A DNA stretch of 23,899 bases from a virus (IMGVR_UViG_3300037341_000030:1-23899), one strand, 5' to 3'; shown: positions 1 to 7,470, numbered from the stretch's first letter. The notes: generated from the letters alone by a model not told the origin. Numbers and translations are program-made.

Positions 1-1594
1 CCCAGGCCACGTCGCTCGCCTCTTTGATGTGCTTACCGAACTCGGTATAGTCAATCGCCATACCATCCTCGGTATACGGGATGTTGCGTTCCAATTCCCG
101 CGACAGGCGGGCGACCGTGCGCTGCGGGAGTTTGCTATCGAGACGCTCCTGAATATAGTGCCGCGCCTCAGTCAGCAGGCGCGCCTGCCGCTCTGCCTTC
201 AGCGCCTCCTCAAGTTCCGTTCGCACATTGACATGTGCCTGATTGGTTTCCTCCAGACGGGCAAGCCGCTCCTGGAGTGCTGTCAACTCTTCTGGTTTCA
301 CTTTGCCCCTCCGGACTTTTTCAGTTGGCTTATCTTGACGCGACTCCATCAGACGCGCCACTCTTCCGCCCGCGCCTGCACGCGTGACGAAATCCACACT
401 ATCGGCCCTGATCAACTGCTCAATAATGCGCCCCTTGCGCCCATCCACCTCGCCAGTGCGGTATGCGCCGTGTGCACGGATGGATACGTCCAGATCCTCG
501 CCAATAGCCGCAATGAGCGGACGATGATTGTTGTAGTATTCGATATCGGCATATAATCCATCATCCATCCATATCGCGTCACTCGCTAGTTTGCCTGCCA
601 GATCGCGGATGTCGCGTTCGGGCCGTTCGGCCTCCTCGGTTTTGGTTGGATGATTGAGGTACAGTTGAGTGCCAGCGGTAAAAACGTTCGGGCCGTCGCG
701 GCGCAATACCTCTGCCGGATAATAGCCCATAGCGCCCCAGCCAGGCGTGATGATGCGAATGAGGGCGCGCCCGTTGCGCTCCTGTTCGCGCAGTTTCGTT
801 TCTGCCAGAAACGACGCTTCTTCCATTTCATCGTCTTTGTACGCCTCATCGGGTTCCATCTCGTCTATCATCTCTTGCAGCATCTTCATGGCGTCCATAA
901 CACGCTGCATATTGCGCTTGTTGAGCTTGCGCCCCGCCTCCTGGATAGCGTTTTCCAGAGACGCGGCGGCCTCTTCTGCCTCAGCGAACTGATGATCATC
1001 GCACGTCATATCGTCCGACGTCTCGAAATCAAAGCGCGTGCAGATGCCATCCCGGCGAAACTCGCAATTGCCGCACGTCCCCGGCCCATCAGCGGCGCGA
1101 TAATTCGGTGCGTCTGCTTGCGCTTCGGTTGTCGTGCTTTTCTCTTCTGTGTCCATTTGTTTCGTTATCCTCTCCGACCATCGCCGCCCAGCATCGCCGC
1201 CCCACAAATCCCAGGCAATGCGCCACGTCGTTGGCTCGCCATCTTCCAGGTCGTAATGCTCGCTACGATTGGAACCGTGACGGGCAAAGAACGAAACCAT
1301 CCGCTGGATAGTGTCTGCTGAGATGTTGCGCCCATTTGCCAGGTCACGCGCCCGCGCAATCCCGACATCAGTGCCGCCGCGCCCGTACTCGTCGCGCCAG
1401 TCCAGCGCCCGCTGAGCGGCGTCCCGGACGCCTTGCGGCGGCGTGTAACTTTCGGCCTCTTGCGACGTGACGTTGATGTCGAGCGCGGTTTTCTGATCAT
1501 CAGCAGCAGCGCGGCTGTCGTGCCTGCCCACGACTTCGCCGTCGTCTTTCACAACGCACCACTCATCATCGCACTGGCGGACGGTATAAGGCAT
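1..1594 (-). CDS. Prohead protease with N-terminal phage modules (partial, 3' end off window)
   Basis: The frame is open from an ATG at 1594 to the window edge (531 codons). Its start overlaps the DUF2190 stop as TAATG. Four parts are visible. Residues 1-40 form a small module (QCDDEWCVVKDDGEVVG). Residues about 50-145 form a helical phage domain (YTPPQGVRDAAQRAL to WGGDAGRRW). A Cys4 motif C-x2-C-x7-C-x12-C lies at 174-198. From about 285 a herpesvirus-assemblin-fold prohead protease follows, with candidate catalytic His315 (LNHPTK) and Ser399 (ADSVDFVTRAGAGG). After about 430 the chain is charged and coiled-coil-like, as in a scaffold. Known biology: such proteases cleave scaffold and capsid proteins during head maturation. 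Position beside portal, minor head and DUF2190 genes supports the call. The catalytic residues are inferred from motif shape, not alignment. Confidence 0.82.
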   Translation of the reverse strand, partial: MPYTVRQCDDEWCVVKDDGEVVGRHDSRAAADDQKTALDINVTSQEAESYTPPQGVRDAAQRALDWRDEYGRGGTDVGIARARDLANGRNISADTIQRMVSFFARHGSNRSEHYDLEDGEPTTWRIAWDLWGGDAGRRWSERITKQMDTEEKSTTTEAQADAPNYRAADGPGTCGNCEFRRDGICTRFDFETSDDMTCDDHQFAEAEEAAASLENAIQEAGRKLNKRNMQRVMDAMKMLQEMIDEMEPDEAYKDDEMEEASFLAETKLREQERNGRALIRIITPGWGAMGYYPAEVLRRDGPNVFTAGTQLYLNHPTKTEEAERPERDIRDLAGKLASDAIWMDDGLYADIEYYNNHRPLIAAIGEDLDVSIRAHGAYRTGEVDGRKGRIIEQLIRADSVDFVTRAGAGGRVARLMESRQDKPTEKVRRGKVKPEELTALQERLARLEETNQAHVNVRTELEEALKAERQARLLTEARHYIQERLDSKLPQRTVARLSRELERNIPYTEDGMAIDYTEFGKHIKEASDVAW

Positions 1595-1998
1595 TACTGG
1601 ATGTGCCACACCGAAATTTCAGCACCCGCGCTACCTGCTGCCGATGCAACGCTACTCACGGCGTAGCCGAAGAACACACCGTCGGTATTGAGATTGAGCG
1701 CGCTGCTTTCAGTGGCGCTCTGCGTACTGTCGTAATAGATAGCGTCGCCTGCTACCACGGTCGTCTGCACACGTCCATCATTCGGGCCGCTAAACGGCAC
1801 AACGCGCAACGTTGCTACGTAATCGCCAAATAGCACAGTCGTGTCGGTTGCATCGTTCTGCCCGTCGCCCTCGTCGGTAATCGCAACGCCGGTAATGCTG
1901 TTCCACTGCACCGGGTCGCCGCTCGAAGGCGTCGCCGGGTGCGTCACCGTCACCGACCGTCCGTAATCGCTCAGGTACTCAGTGATGTTTGTTGCCAT
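1594..1998 (-). CDS. DUF2190 capsid decoration/cement protein
   Basis: 134 aa, starting MATNITEYLSDYG at an ATG preceded by GGAGGG at 2003-2008. A longer open frame reaches 2052 but passes through a terminator-like hairpin and has no ribosome site, so the shorter start is chosen. The protein is rich in Gly, Ser, Thr and Val, with alternating beta-like segments and no Cys. It has the ordering typical of DUF2190: an early 'sVTvTaPat' segment, 'GDpV', 'lfGVAvtd' and a late 'vfaGYAv' region. DUF2190 proteins sit next to prohead protease and major capsid genes and are thought to decorate the head. The stop overlaps the protease start. It is likely expressed from the strong promoter at 2117-2145 and/or by readthrough from the head operon. 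Confidence 0.8.
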   Translation of the reverse strand: MATNITEYLSDYGRSVTVTHPATPSSGDPVQWNSITGVAITDEGDGQNDATDTTVLFGDYVATLRVVPFSGPNDGRVQTTVVAGDAIYYDSTQSATESSALNLNTDGVFFGYAVSSVASAAGSAGAEISVWHIQ

Positions 1999-2016
1999 TC
2001 GTTCCCTCCAGAGAAC

Positions 2017-2057
2017 AAAAAAAGCGGCGCACCCTCCCGAAGGAGAATGCACCGCTT
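2017..2057 (-). terminator. Strong hairpin with U-tract (UUCG loop) in front of the DUF2190 gene
   Basis: On the minus strand, AAGCGGTGCATTCTCC and GGAGGGTGCGCCGCTT pair over 16 bp (three G-U pairs) around a TTCG tetraloop. Seven Ts follow at once. This is the form of a factor-independent terminator. It stands about 90 nt downstream of a consensus promoter and only 8 nt before the Shine-Dalgarno sequence of the next gene. It may therefore act as an attenuator, an antitermination target, an mRNA-stabilising 5' structure, or the end of a short RNA. Confidence 0.85.
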
Positions 2058-2110
2058 ACGTTTCCGCATTCAGTGAATATATAAAACGCCTAAAGGTTTA
2101 AGCGTAGACT
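2017..2110 (-). ncRNA. Candidate short leader/small RNA of about 94 nt
   Basis: A perfect TTGACA-N17-TATAAT promoter ends at 2117, predicting a start near 2110. The transcript would carry a 5' hairpin (CGCTTAAA/TTTAGGCG at 2087-2104, followed by four Ts), an AT-rich linker, and the strong UUCG hairpin plus U7 at 2017-2057. The stretch falls between the stop of the gene ending at 2142 and the DUF2190 start, so it is not protein-coding in the leading reading. Whether it is a free small RNA or only the 5' leader of the capsid mRNA cannot be decided from sequence. Confidence 0.35.
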
Positions 2111-2116
2111 ATTCTC

Positions 2117-2145
2117 ATTATAAGCGTGTGGGTATGTGTTGTCAA
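2117..2145 (-). promoter_or_regulatory. Perfect consensus sigma-70-type promoter, leftward
   Basis: Minus strand: TTGACA (2145-2140), exactly 17 nt, then TATAAT (2122-2117). Both hexamers match the consensus in all positions. The -35 box overlaps the TGA stop of the upstream small gene. It points toward the DUF2190/protease head genes but is followed by two hairpins before the first start codon. Confidence 0.88.
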
Positions 2146-2357
2146 TACGGGCTAATGCAACCCTCAATCTCTCCATCGCGCCGTTCGCGCCTGGTGAGCA
2201 GGGTACGGGGAAGATTGTAACGTCGCTCGATGAGCACCGCCAGCGATATGACTTGCGGGCGGATGCGCTGCTCGGACGTGGGTAGGAGTTGCGCACATTC
2301 CACAAGCGGCGGGTGCAGTTTGAGCAGTGCCTCGCGGATCTTCTGCTGATCACTCAT
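2142..2357 (-). CDS. Small head-operon protein of unknown function (71 aa)
   Basis: ATG at 2357, with GGAGGG five bases upstream. The start overlaps the end of the minor head gene by 8 bases (ATGAGTGA), which implies translational coupling. The protein is mostly helical and Leu/Arg-rich (IREALLKLHPPLVECAQLLP, then VISLAVLIERRYNLPRTLL). It has no signal peptide or membrane segment. Its stop codon lies inside the -35 box of the consensus promoter. I do not recognise the family. Position between the gpF-like minor head protein and the decoration protein suggests a virion-assembly or accessory role, but this is inference only. Confidence 0.7.
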   Translation of the reverse strand: MSDQQKIREALLKLHPPLVECAQLLPTSEQRIRPQVISLAVLIERRYNLPRTLLTRRERRDGEIEGCISPY

Positions 2358-3153
2358 CGCGTGCCCTCCTGTGTTGTACAGCGCAGCGACAGCCGGGAAA
2401 TCTCGGCTCGTGATAGTCGCCCGACGGGAACGCTTGCGCCATCGCTATCCAGCCCACCGCCGCATTCTGCCTACACCCGTCGCTCACCCGATCATCCCCC
2501 GTCGTAATCCAGCGATGCTGCATGCGGATGCCCTCCCGCGCAATGCGCTCGGCTGCCTGTCGTTGTGCGGTGCCATATGCGTTCGCTGTCTCGGTCACGG
2601 CTACAAGCTCGGCGCGGTTGCGTAGGTGTCGCTGCGGCATTGGCGCGCTGAACTCGGCAAAGCGGGCGCGTATCTGGCGCGCCATCTCGGTATACGATGT
2701 GCCCTGCTCCATCCCCTCAACCATCAGCGTACGGATATAGTCTCGCGTCGTATCATTGATCATCGTGACGCGTTGCGCGCCGTAATCGCGTAGGAACTGC
2801 ACAGCCTCCGGGTTGTCAATATCGAAGGCGATGCGTAGGCCTGCCTCCCGCTGGATGTCTTCATTGCCAACAATCCAGGACGCCCGCGCCGCCGCTTCTA
2901 TCGGCGCCGTCATGACCTGCTGCGTCAGTTGCACGGTGTCAAGCCAGGCGGTAATCCAGATGTTCTCCGGCACACTCTCTTGGAGTGGCGCCGGAAACGC
3001 GTCTCGCAGTTTCCGCAACTCACGCAGAAATGTATTTGATTGACGCTTGAACGCATCGCCCATCGCCCGCGACAGGCGGCGCTCAATCGGACGGAGCCGC
3101 CTGTCGCGCTCGTTCGTACCAAGTGCCTCAGTGATGCGATCAACGGTGGTCAT
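2350..3153 (-). CDS. Mu gpF / SPP1 gp7-like minor head protein
   Basis: 267 aa. The C-terminal third carries the family signature: an AVTETANAYGTAQRQAA helix, then RWITTGDDRVSDGCRQNAAVG, and finally EPRFPGCRCAVQH, matching the usual 'W.t.gD.rV...C...G...F......P.H..CRC' pattern. The N-terminal half is helical and charged. Known biology: members are injected or head-interior proteins encoded directly after the portal. The start overlaps the portal stop by 14 bases and the end overlaps the next small gene. Length is normal for the family. The HP of the usual 'pHP.CRC' is FP here, a minor variation. Confidence 0.87.
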   Translation of the reverse strand: MTTVDRITEALGTNERDRRLRPIERRLSRAMGDAFKRQSNTFLRELRKLRDAFPAPLQESVPENIWITAWLDTVQLTQQVMTAPIEAAARASWIVGNEDIQREAGLRIAFDIDNPEAVQFLRDYGAQRVTMINDTTRDYIRTLMVEGMEQGTSYTEMARQIRARFAEFSAPMPQRHLRNRAELVAVTETANAYGTAQRQAAERIAREGIRMQHRWITTGDDRVSDGCRQNAAVGWIAMAQAFPSGDYHEPRFPGCRCAVQHRRARDE

Positions 3154-4762
3154 CGCCTGTCCCCTCCCGCACCGCTTCTACTATTCGCCGCGCCACCTCT
3201 TCCATATCCGGCGGTGTGCCATCTCCAAAGTCGCCGGGCTGCCAGTCGTCGGGGTACATCGCGTCCAGTTCTTTGTCTACATCCTCAACACCGAGCGCAA
3301 TGAGGAGGAGGCGCGCCACCGTGCGAGCGCTCACCGTCTGCGATTGATACGCCGTGGTGATGGCCTCGACACGCTCTTTCACATCGATGTTAATGATCTC
3401 TGGGAAGTCAATCGCAATGCTGCTGTCGTATGGCTCACCCGTCTCTGGATTGATGTTCCAATCCAGGGTAATGGTGTTCTGCCCTGGGTCGGCCTCGTCT
3501 GGATCTTGCTTCACATCCGCCATATCTGCCAGCGCGCCCTGTGGCGATGTGACGGCGTTCTTCACAACGTAACCGAGGATATCTTGCAGCACGTTGCGCC
3601 ACATTTCCTGGCGGTTGCGCATCATCAGTTCAGTCGGCCTGTCCAGGCTCTTTGCTGTGGCGTGGTTGCCGACATCGGCGTCGCCATAAAATACCTCAGG
3701 GATGCCTGCTGCTGCTGCAACCATCAGTAGGAAACGGCGACCATCCTCCGGCGCAACCGACAGGCCGCGAATGTTCAGCGGCTCGTAATCGGCATCATTG
3801 TTTGCCCGAATGAACGCGCTGCCGGTTGCGGTTGCCGGGTTGGTTTCGCGCCAGTTCTGGCTGCTGATCGTTGAGGCTAATTTGTTTTTGGCCTTCGCAA
3901 CACCACCCGCGCCGCCGCCCGTCGTCACTTTGACAGCAATGCGGCTCACGGCTTGCGTGTAACTGTGGATACTCTCCAAGAATACCTTGTACGCCCGTGC
4001 CCAATCCATCTGGGCATACACCGTTGACAAGCCAAACTGCCACCAGGACATGCCGCCCACCTTAACGTGGTAGATCGGCGCGTCCCATTCGATAGCGATG
4101 CCATTGTAGGCATCGGGCTTCTGTCGGGGCGTGTAGCGCCAGTCGGGATAGTACGCAGCGCGGTAGCCGCCTTGCGCACCCGTCTGCGTCCAGCGACGCA
4201 GGTAGTACCACGGCTCTTTCGCGTCGTCGGGGTTGCACACGATTTCCTGTATCTCAGCAAGCGGCACACTCCGCACGCGCACGCGCCCAGAGCGTTGGTT
4301 TGTAAAGAGCACAAAGAAGAGGTTGCCCGACACTTGCAGATCAACATCTTTTCCCATCATTGCTTGCGTGCGGGTAAGCTCGGCCTGATTGCGCTCATCA
4401 TCCCAGAACGATTGAATGACGTCGTTGATTTCAGCATTCGGCGCGCTCACCTGCACGCCCTGCCCGAACGTGTAGAATGTTTTGATGTTGATGCCGCGCT
4501 GGATAAGCGGGTTTTTGAGGTACATCACCTCAGCAATGTTTGCCGCCCTTTGAATGGATTGACGTGTAAACTGATCGCGACTGCTGAGCAGTTGTTCCCA
4601 GTATGAATTCGGGCCGTACAAATCCAATTCAAGTTCGTTAATGTGGCTCTCCAGGAGGGGCGTCAGCGCCTCGAAGTACGCCAGCGCTTCAAGGTACGCG
4701 CCCTCATTCGTCGGCTGCTGCGGTTGATACGGCATGCCGTTCGGCAATACAAGCGTGCTCAT
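3140..4762 (-). CDS. Portal protein
   Basis: 540 aa from the ATG at 4762, four bases after the terminase stop with GGTGAG upstream. An in-frame ATG at 4813 would overlap terL by 47 bases and has no ribosome site. Portal-type features are visible: an N-terminal helical region ending NPLIQRGINIKTFYTFG, the central SGNLFFVLFTNQRSGRVRVRSVPLAEI segment, and a C-terminal stem/crown region (AAAAGIPEVFYGDADVGNHATAKSL, then RNRQEMWRNVLQDILGYVV) of the common 'G.p..f.gd.....asA..l..p' form. Portals form the dodecameric ring at one head vertex that docks the terminase and passes DNA. Context is classical: terS-terL-portal-minor head. Confidence 0.92.
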   Translation of the reverse strand: MSTLVLPNGMPYQPQQPTNEGAYLEALAYFEALTPLLESHINELELDLYGPNSYWEQLLSSRDQFTRQSIQRAANIAEVMYLKNPLIQRGINIKTFYTFGQGVQVSAPNAEINDVIQSFWDDERNQAELTRTQAMMGKDVDLQVSGNLFFVLFTNQRSGRVRVRSVPLAEIQEIVCNPDDAKEPWYYLRRWTQTGAQGGYRAAYYPDWRYTPRQKPDAYNGIAIEWDAPIYHVKVGGMSWWQFGLSTVYAQMDWARAYKVFLESIHSYTQAVSRIAVKVTTGGGAGGVAKAKNKLASTISSQNWRETNPATATGSAFIRANNDADYEPLNIRGLSVAPEDGRRFLLMVAAAAGIPEVFYGDADVGNHATAKSLDRPTELMMRNRQEMWRNVLQDILGYVVKNAVTSPQGALADMADVKQDPDEADPGQNTITLDWNINPETGEPYDSSIAIDFPEIINIDVKERVEAITTAYQSQTVSARTVARLLLIALGVEDVDKELDAMYPDDWQPGDFGDGTPPDMEEVARRIVEAVREGTGDDHR

Positions 4763-4766
4763 GTAC

Positions 4767-6059
4767 TCACCATCCTGATATTCCCGGTATGTCATCGGTG
4801 TAGTTGATGACATAGCCGACTGGCGGGTGCGCTGTGAGATGGTACGCGCCTATCGCGAGGCTCATCACGCAGTCCTGTACCAAGTTGCGATCATCCCATT
4901 GGTATCCCATCAGTTCGCGGCGCTCCTGTTCTGTCCAGTCTGCCTTGAGTGTACCTTGCTCCAGGAGCAATTGCAACGCCTGAATGGCCTGCACCTTGCT
5001 TTTGCTACTCGTGACAAACGGCTCAGCAGGCACCGAAAGGTTTTCAATCAGCGGGTCGCCGATGCCGTTGCTTTCAATGACGAGTTTTCCAGGATAGTGG
5101 TTCCATGCCTGCTCTATATGCTGCTGTATGACCGGATACGGCAGACGTTCCAGGCGCTCGTGGTAGACGCGCTGAACGGGCTGCACCGACACGTCGAACA
5201 CGTTGATGACCGTGGCATCCTGCCTACGTCCAACGTCTACACTCAACAGGTACAGACCGCCAGAGTAAAATGGCTGCTCACCTACGGCGCCGTGCGTGGC
5301 ATTGGCGATGCCCTCTTCGCTGAACACTGCCAACCCGGACATCACGAAATCGCATTCAAACTCCGCCGCCCATTGCTGAGAGGTGTACTTCGGTCGCTCC
5401 TCAAGGTACCAAGCGGCCTGATCGTGCGGTACGCCTGCCGCCTGCTCTTCTGGCGTGTAGTAGCGTGGGCAATGGTGCCAGGGATGCACGAAGTAGCGGA
5501 AGCCGCTCTGCTGCCCATAGAGTTCGCTAAACAGGTTGCCGCGCCCGTTCGGCGTGCTACCGACCACCAGGCGCCCGCCCTGAGCTAATGCCGGGCTGAT
5601 GCTCTGGTAGATCTCCTCGTCATACGCAGCATAAGCGAACTCGTCAAGGTAAACGATATTTGCCGCATAGCCGCGGCCTGCTGATGGGTTGGCAGGCAAC
5701 GAGAGAATGCGCGATCCGTTTGCGAACTCCATTTCGCTCTGGTTCCTCTTGCGAAGTGCAGGCGGATTCCGAAGGTTGTGGTAGGCCACGAAACAATAGC
5801 GCAACATATTGACGGCGAGCGCCTGGTTGCGACTCACCAAAAGTACCGTGCTTTGCGCGTCGTGAATAGCGGTGTACAGCGCCTCAATTGCAAATACCTG
5901 AGAGAAACCGATCTGGCGCGCCTTGAGGACAAACCGCCGCGGCTCCTCGTAGGCATCCAGGTATGCCGCCTGATAGTCGTATGGCTCGAAAGGTATCAGG
6001 CCGCGCACGGGATGCACAAGCATTGCCTCATTGCGCGCCCATTCCAGAGGGGTAGGCAC
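4767..6059 (-). CDS. terL: Terminase large subunit (ATPase and nuclease)
   Basis: 430 aa from a GTG at 6059, four bases after the small-terminase stop, with GGGTGAG upstream. An ATG at 6179 is in frame but would overlap terS by 116 bases with a low-complexity Ser/Pro leader. Numbering from the GTG: adenine-binding region FEPYDYQ near 26-30, Walker A variant KARQIGFS at 46-53, Walker B IVYLDEFAY with D139/E140, and an SSTPNGRGN-like coupling motif (VGSTPNGRGN). The C-terminal RNase-H-like nuclease has SVDVGRRQDATVI and VIESNGIGDPLIENL. It packages DNA by ATP-driven translocation and cuts concatemers at the portal. The Lys-containing GKS of Walker A is replaced by GFS, with the upstream KARQ motif intact, as in many 'ARQIGxS' terminases. 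Confidence 0.93.
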   Translation of the reverse strand: MPTPLEWARNEAMLVHPVRGLIPFEPYDYQAAYLDAYEEPRRFVLKARQIGFSQVFAIEALYTAIHDAQSTVLLVSRNQALAVNMLRYCFVAYHNLRNPPALRKRNQSEMEFANGSRILSLPANPSAGRGYAANIVYLDEFAYAAYDEEIYQSISPALAQGGRLVVGSTPNGRGNLFSELYGQQSGFRYFVHPWHHCPRYYTPEEQAAGVPHDQAAWYLEERPKYTSQQWAAEFECDFVMSGLAVFSEEGIANATHGAVGEQPFYSGGLYLLSVDVGRRQDATVINVFDVSVQPVQRVYHERLERLPYPVIQQHIEQAWNHYPGKLVIESNGIGDPLIENLSVPAEPFVTSSKSKVQAIQALQLLLEQGTLKADWTEQERRELMGYQWDDRNLVQDCVMSLAIGAYHLTAHPPVGYVINYTDDIPGISGW

Positions 6060-6063
6060 GCTC

Positions 6064-6507
6064 TCACCCGTCGCCTGTGGTGCGGCGCTGTTCGTTAGCG
6101 GCAATAATGGCGCCGATGGTTTCGCCCGGTAGGAGCTTGTGGAGGAGGTCGATTGATTTGGTAACGCTATCAAAGTCATCAGGCTCTACACTTGTCTGAT
6201 CTAAGAATGAATACAGACGTTCGATGTATTTTTCGACAACACCCATGTACAAGGTTGCGGCCCGCTCTCCCTGCCCAAGCAGGTTGTCAACATCCCACGC
6301 GGTTACACGTTCTCGCCAGTTGAATTTTGTGCTATCGTTTGCCCACTGTTGAGTAAACGATTTTGTTTTATTTCGTTTTGTTTCAGGCTGTGTGGACTGA
6401 TACGCCTTCTCAAGGGTTCGTGTCGGCCCCAGGTTGCGATACGCCAGAAACCGCGCATAGGCCGCGTTGCTCTCATTATCAAGTTGATCCCACGGTTTGC
6501 GCGCCAC
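6064..6507 (-). CDS. terS: Terminase small subunit
   Basis: 147 aa from a GTG at 6507, seven bases past the previous stop, with AGATAGG upstream. The N-terminus MARKPWDQLDNESNAAYARFLAYRNLGPTRTLEKA matches the opening of many phage small terminases ('PWd.q..Es..Ay.aF..Yrd.G..RslekA'). A helix-turn-helix-like DNA-binding region follows (SFTQQWANDSTKFNWRERVTAWD). The C-terminal half is helical and probably oligomerises. Known role: recognises the packaging site and recruits the large subunit. It lies immediately upstream of terL in the leftward operon. A packaging site (cos/pac) is often near this gene but I cannot point to one. Confidence 0.85.
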   Translation of the reverse strand: MARKPWDQLDNESNAAYARFLAYRNLGPTRTLEKAYQSTQPETKRNKTKSFTQQWANDSTKFNWRERVTAWDVDNLLGQGERAATLYMGVVEKYIERLYSFLDQTSVEPDDFDSVTKSIDLLHKLLPGETIGAIIAANEQRRTTGDG

Positions 6508-6513
6508 ACCTAT

Positions 6514-6726
6514 CTACCCCACCCCATGCTCGATATGCTCATTTACTGCCACCCGCCGCCACATTCCACGCGGCCCCATACGGAACTCAATCACTACCAC
6601 CAGGCACGCAACCATGCGCGCCAGCGCGAACCCGACACGCGGCGGCAGATAGTGAGCAATCCAGACGGCGACGTGAAACACCCACAAACGTCGGGCGCGG
6701 TACTCGATGTTCAATGGTTCGCTCAT
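6514..6726 (-). CDS. Small hydrophobic membrane protein (70 aa)
   Basis: ATG at 6726, overlapping the previous stop as ATGA. Two hydrophobic stretches are visible: LWVFHVAVWIAHYL (about 14-27) and VGFALARMVACLVVVIEF (about 31-48), joined by a PPR turn, with a basic stretch RMGPRGMWRRV afterward. It could be a small membrane protein with one hairpin or two short helices. I do not recognise the family. It lies in a run of three tiny genes just before terS. Confidence 0.6.
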   Translation of the reverse strand: MSEPLNIEYRARRLWVFHVAVWIAHYLPPRVGFALARMVACLVVVIEFRMGPRGMWRRVAVNEHIEHGVG

Positions 6727-6908
6727 GGCATATCCGTTGGGCGCATATGCGCGATGAGTGCCTGTATCTCTCGGAGCAGCGTCAACTGCTCATTGACGGC
6801 GTACACCGCTCGCAAGTACTCCATACGGCGCTCCACTGGCAGCAGTTCGGCATAGGTAACAAGCCTGTCGATAGCGTGCTCGGGCGTGATGTGCGTAGCC
6901 TGTGTCAC
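6723..6908 (-). CDS. Small helical protein (61 aa), unknown
   Basis: A GTG at 6908 preceded by GGAG ten bases upstream is the best start. An in-frame ATG at 6980 would overlap the membrane microprotein gene in another frame. The chain is helical and soluble: HAIDRLVTYAELLPVERRM, then YLRAVYAVNEQLTLLREIQ. No catalytic motif is seen. Its stop overlaps the next gene by ATGA. Function unknown. Confidence 0.6.
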   Translation of the reverse strand: MTQATHITPEHAIDRLVTYAELLPVERRMEYLRAVYAVNEQLTLLREIQALIAHMRPTDMP

Positions 6909-6912
6909 TCCG

Positions 6913-7008
6913 CTACTTCTCCTTACGCCACCAGTCCACAACGGCAAGCACAACAACACAGGCAACACAAAGCGCACCAACGCCGAAATAGAACAGTTCG
7001 AAACTCAC
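6913..7008 (-). CDS. 31-aa single-span membrane microprotein
   Basis: The GTG at 7008 overlaps the TGA of the DUF5662 gene (GTGA) and has GAGGAG about nine bases upstream. The product is a short N-terminus (MSFELFYFG), one strongly hydrophobic helix of about 20 residues (VGALCVACVVVLAVV), then a charged end DWWRKEK. The frame stops with TAG at 6913-6915. This topology resembles tiny holin or antiholin partners, but there is no direct evidence. It is too short for routine gene callers, yet the ribosome site, coupling and coherent membrane sequence support it. Confidence 0.6.
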   Translation of the reverse strand: MSFELFYFGVGALCVACVVVLAVVDWWRKEK

Positions 7009-7466
7009 CAACTGAACTCCTCTATTGTATTTGCCAGAATGCGCGCCAGATCGTCACTCAAGTTCCATCTATCCTGGTTTAGTTCCAGGCTGCGCCAAAT
7101 ATTGCCCGTGGCGTGCCGTTCGCCTGCCGCCTTCCAGTCTATAAGCATCTCCAGTATATCGAACAACGACATGCCGCGTATACCCTCCGGGTAGTGCTCT
7201 GGATGATGGCTATTGTGCTCATAGTGGTGTTTTAATGCGGTTTGTCGCATCTCATCAAGGATGCGCTTGTAATCCTCGCTGCCATACTCAGTATCGCGCA
7301 GCAACGGCGTGAAACGATCAAACATCGACTTCTCTGGCTCCATCAGCTTGGTAACGTCGTGATCGGCAGAGCGGGCGTGCAGGTTCAGTATTGCCTCGCC
7401 AAGCAACTCCTGCACGCGCCGAATGTGTGTCAGGGTGTCGGGTGTGCTGTCGTAAGGCTCGGTCAT
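7005..7466 (-). CDS. DUF5662-family protein (153 aa)
   Basis: ATG at 7466, preceded by GGAGG seven bases upstream. The sequence follows the DUF5662 pattern: DTLTHIRRVQELLGEAI, then an ADHDVTKLMEPE motif with adjacent His and Asp, a YGSEDYKRIL segment, the His-rich HHYEHNSHHPEHY, and GIRGMSLFDILEMLIDWKAA. The conserved His/Asp clusters look like an HD-type metal site, so a phosphohydrolase role is possible but is inference. The family is common in phages and has no established function. The gene sits in the accessory run between the amidase and terS. The stop overlaps the membrane microprotein start. Confidence 0.8.
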   Translation of the reverse strand: MTEPYDSTPDTLTHIRRVQELLGEAILNLHARSADHDVTKLMEPEKSMFDRFTPLLRDTEYGSEDYKRILDEMRQTALKHHYEHNSHHPEHYPEGIRGMSLFDILEMLIDWKAAGERHATGNIWRSLELNQDRWNLSDDLARILANTIEEFSW

Positions 7467-7470
7467 CTCG

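Noticed and set aside
29-556. Large plus-strand open frames opposite the protease gene, and similar long antisense frames opposite terL, portal and replication genes
   Set aside because: They are shadows of the minus-strand genes, with Arg/Cys/His-rich composition, no ribosome sites and no recognisable domains.
1594-2052. Longer DUF2190 reading starting at 2052
   Set aside because: The extra 18 residues would be translated through the UUCG hairpin and U-tract and have no ribosome site; the ATG at 1998 has GGAGGG in place.
1971-2069. 32-aa ORF in the leader between the consensus promoter and DUF2190, overlapping the DUF2190 start
   Set aside because: No ribosome site and the frame crosses the hairpin; it could be a leader peptide but nothing supports it.
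4763-4813. Portal start at the ATG at 4813
   Set aside because: Overlaps terL by 47 bases with no ribosome site; the ATG at 4762 follows terL directly.
4767-6179. TerL start at the ATG at 6179
   Set aside because: Would overlap terS by 116 bases and add a low-complexity leader; GTG at 6059 has a better position and ribosome site.
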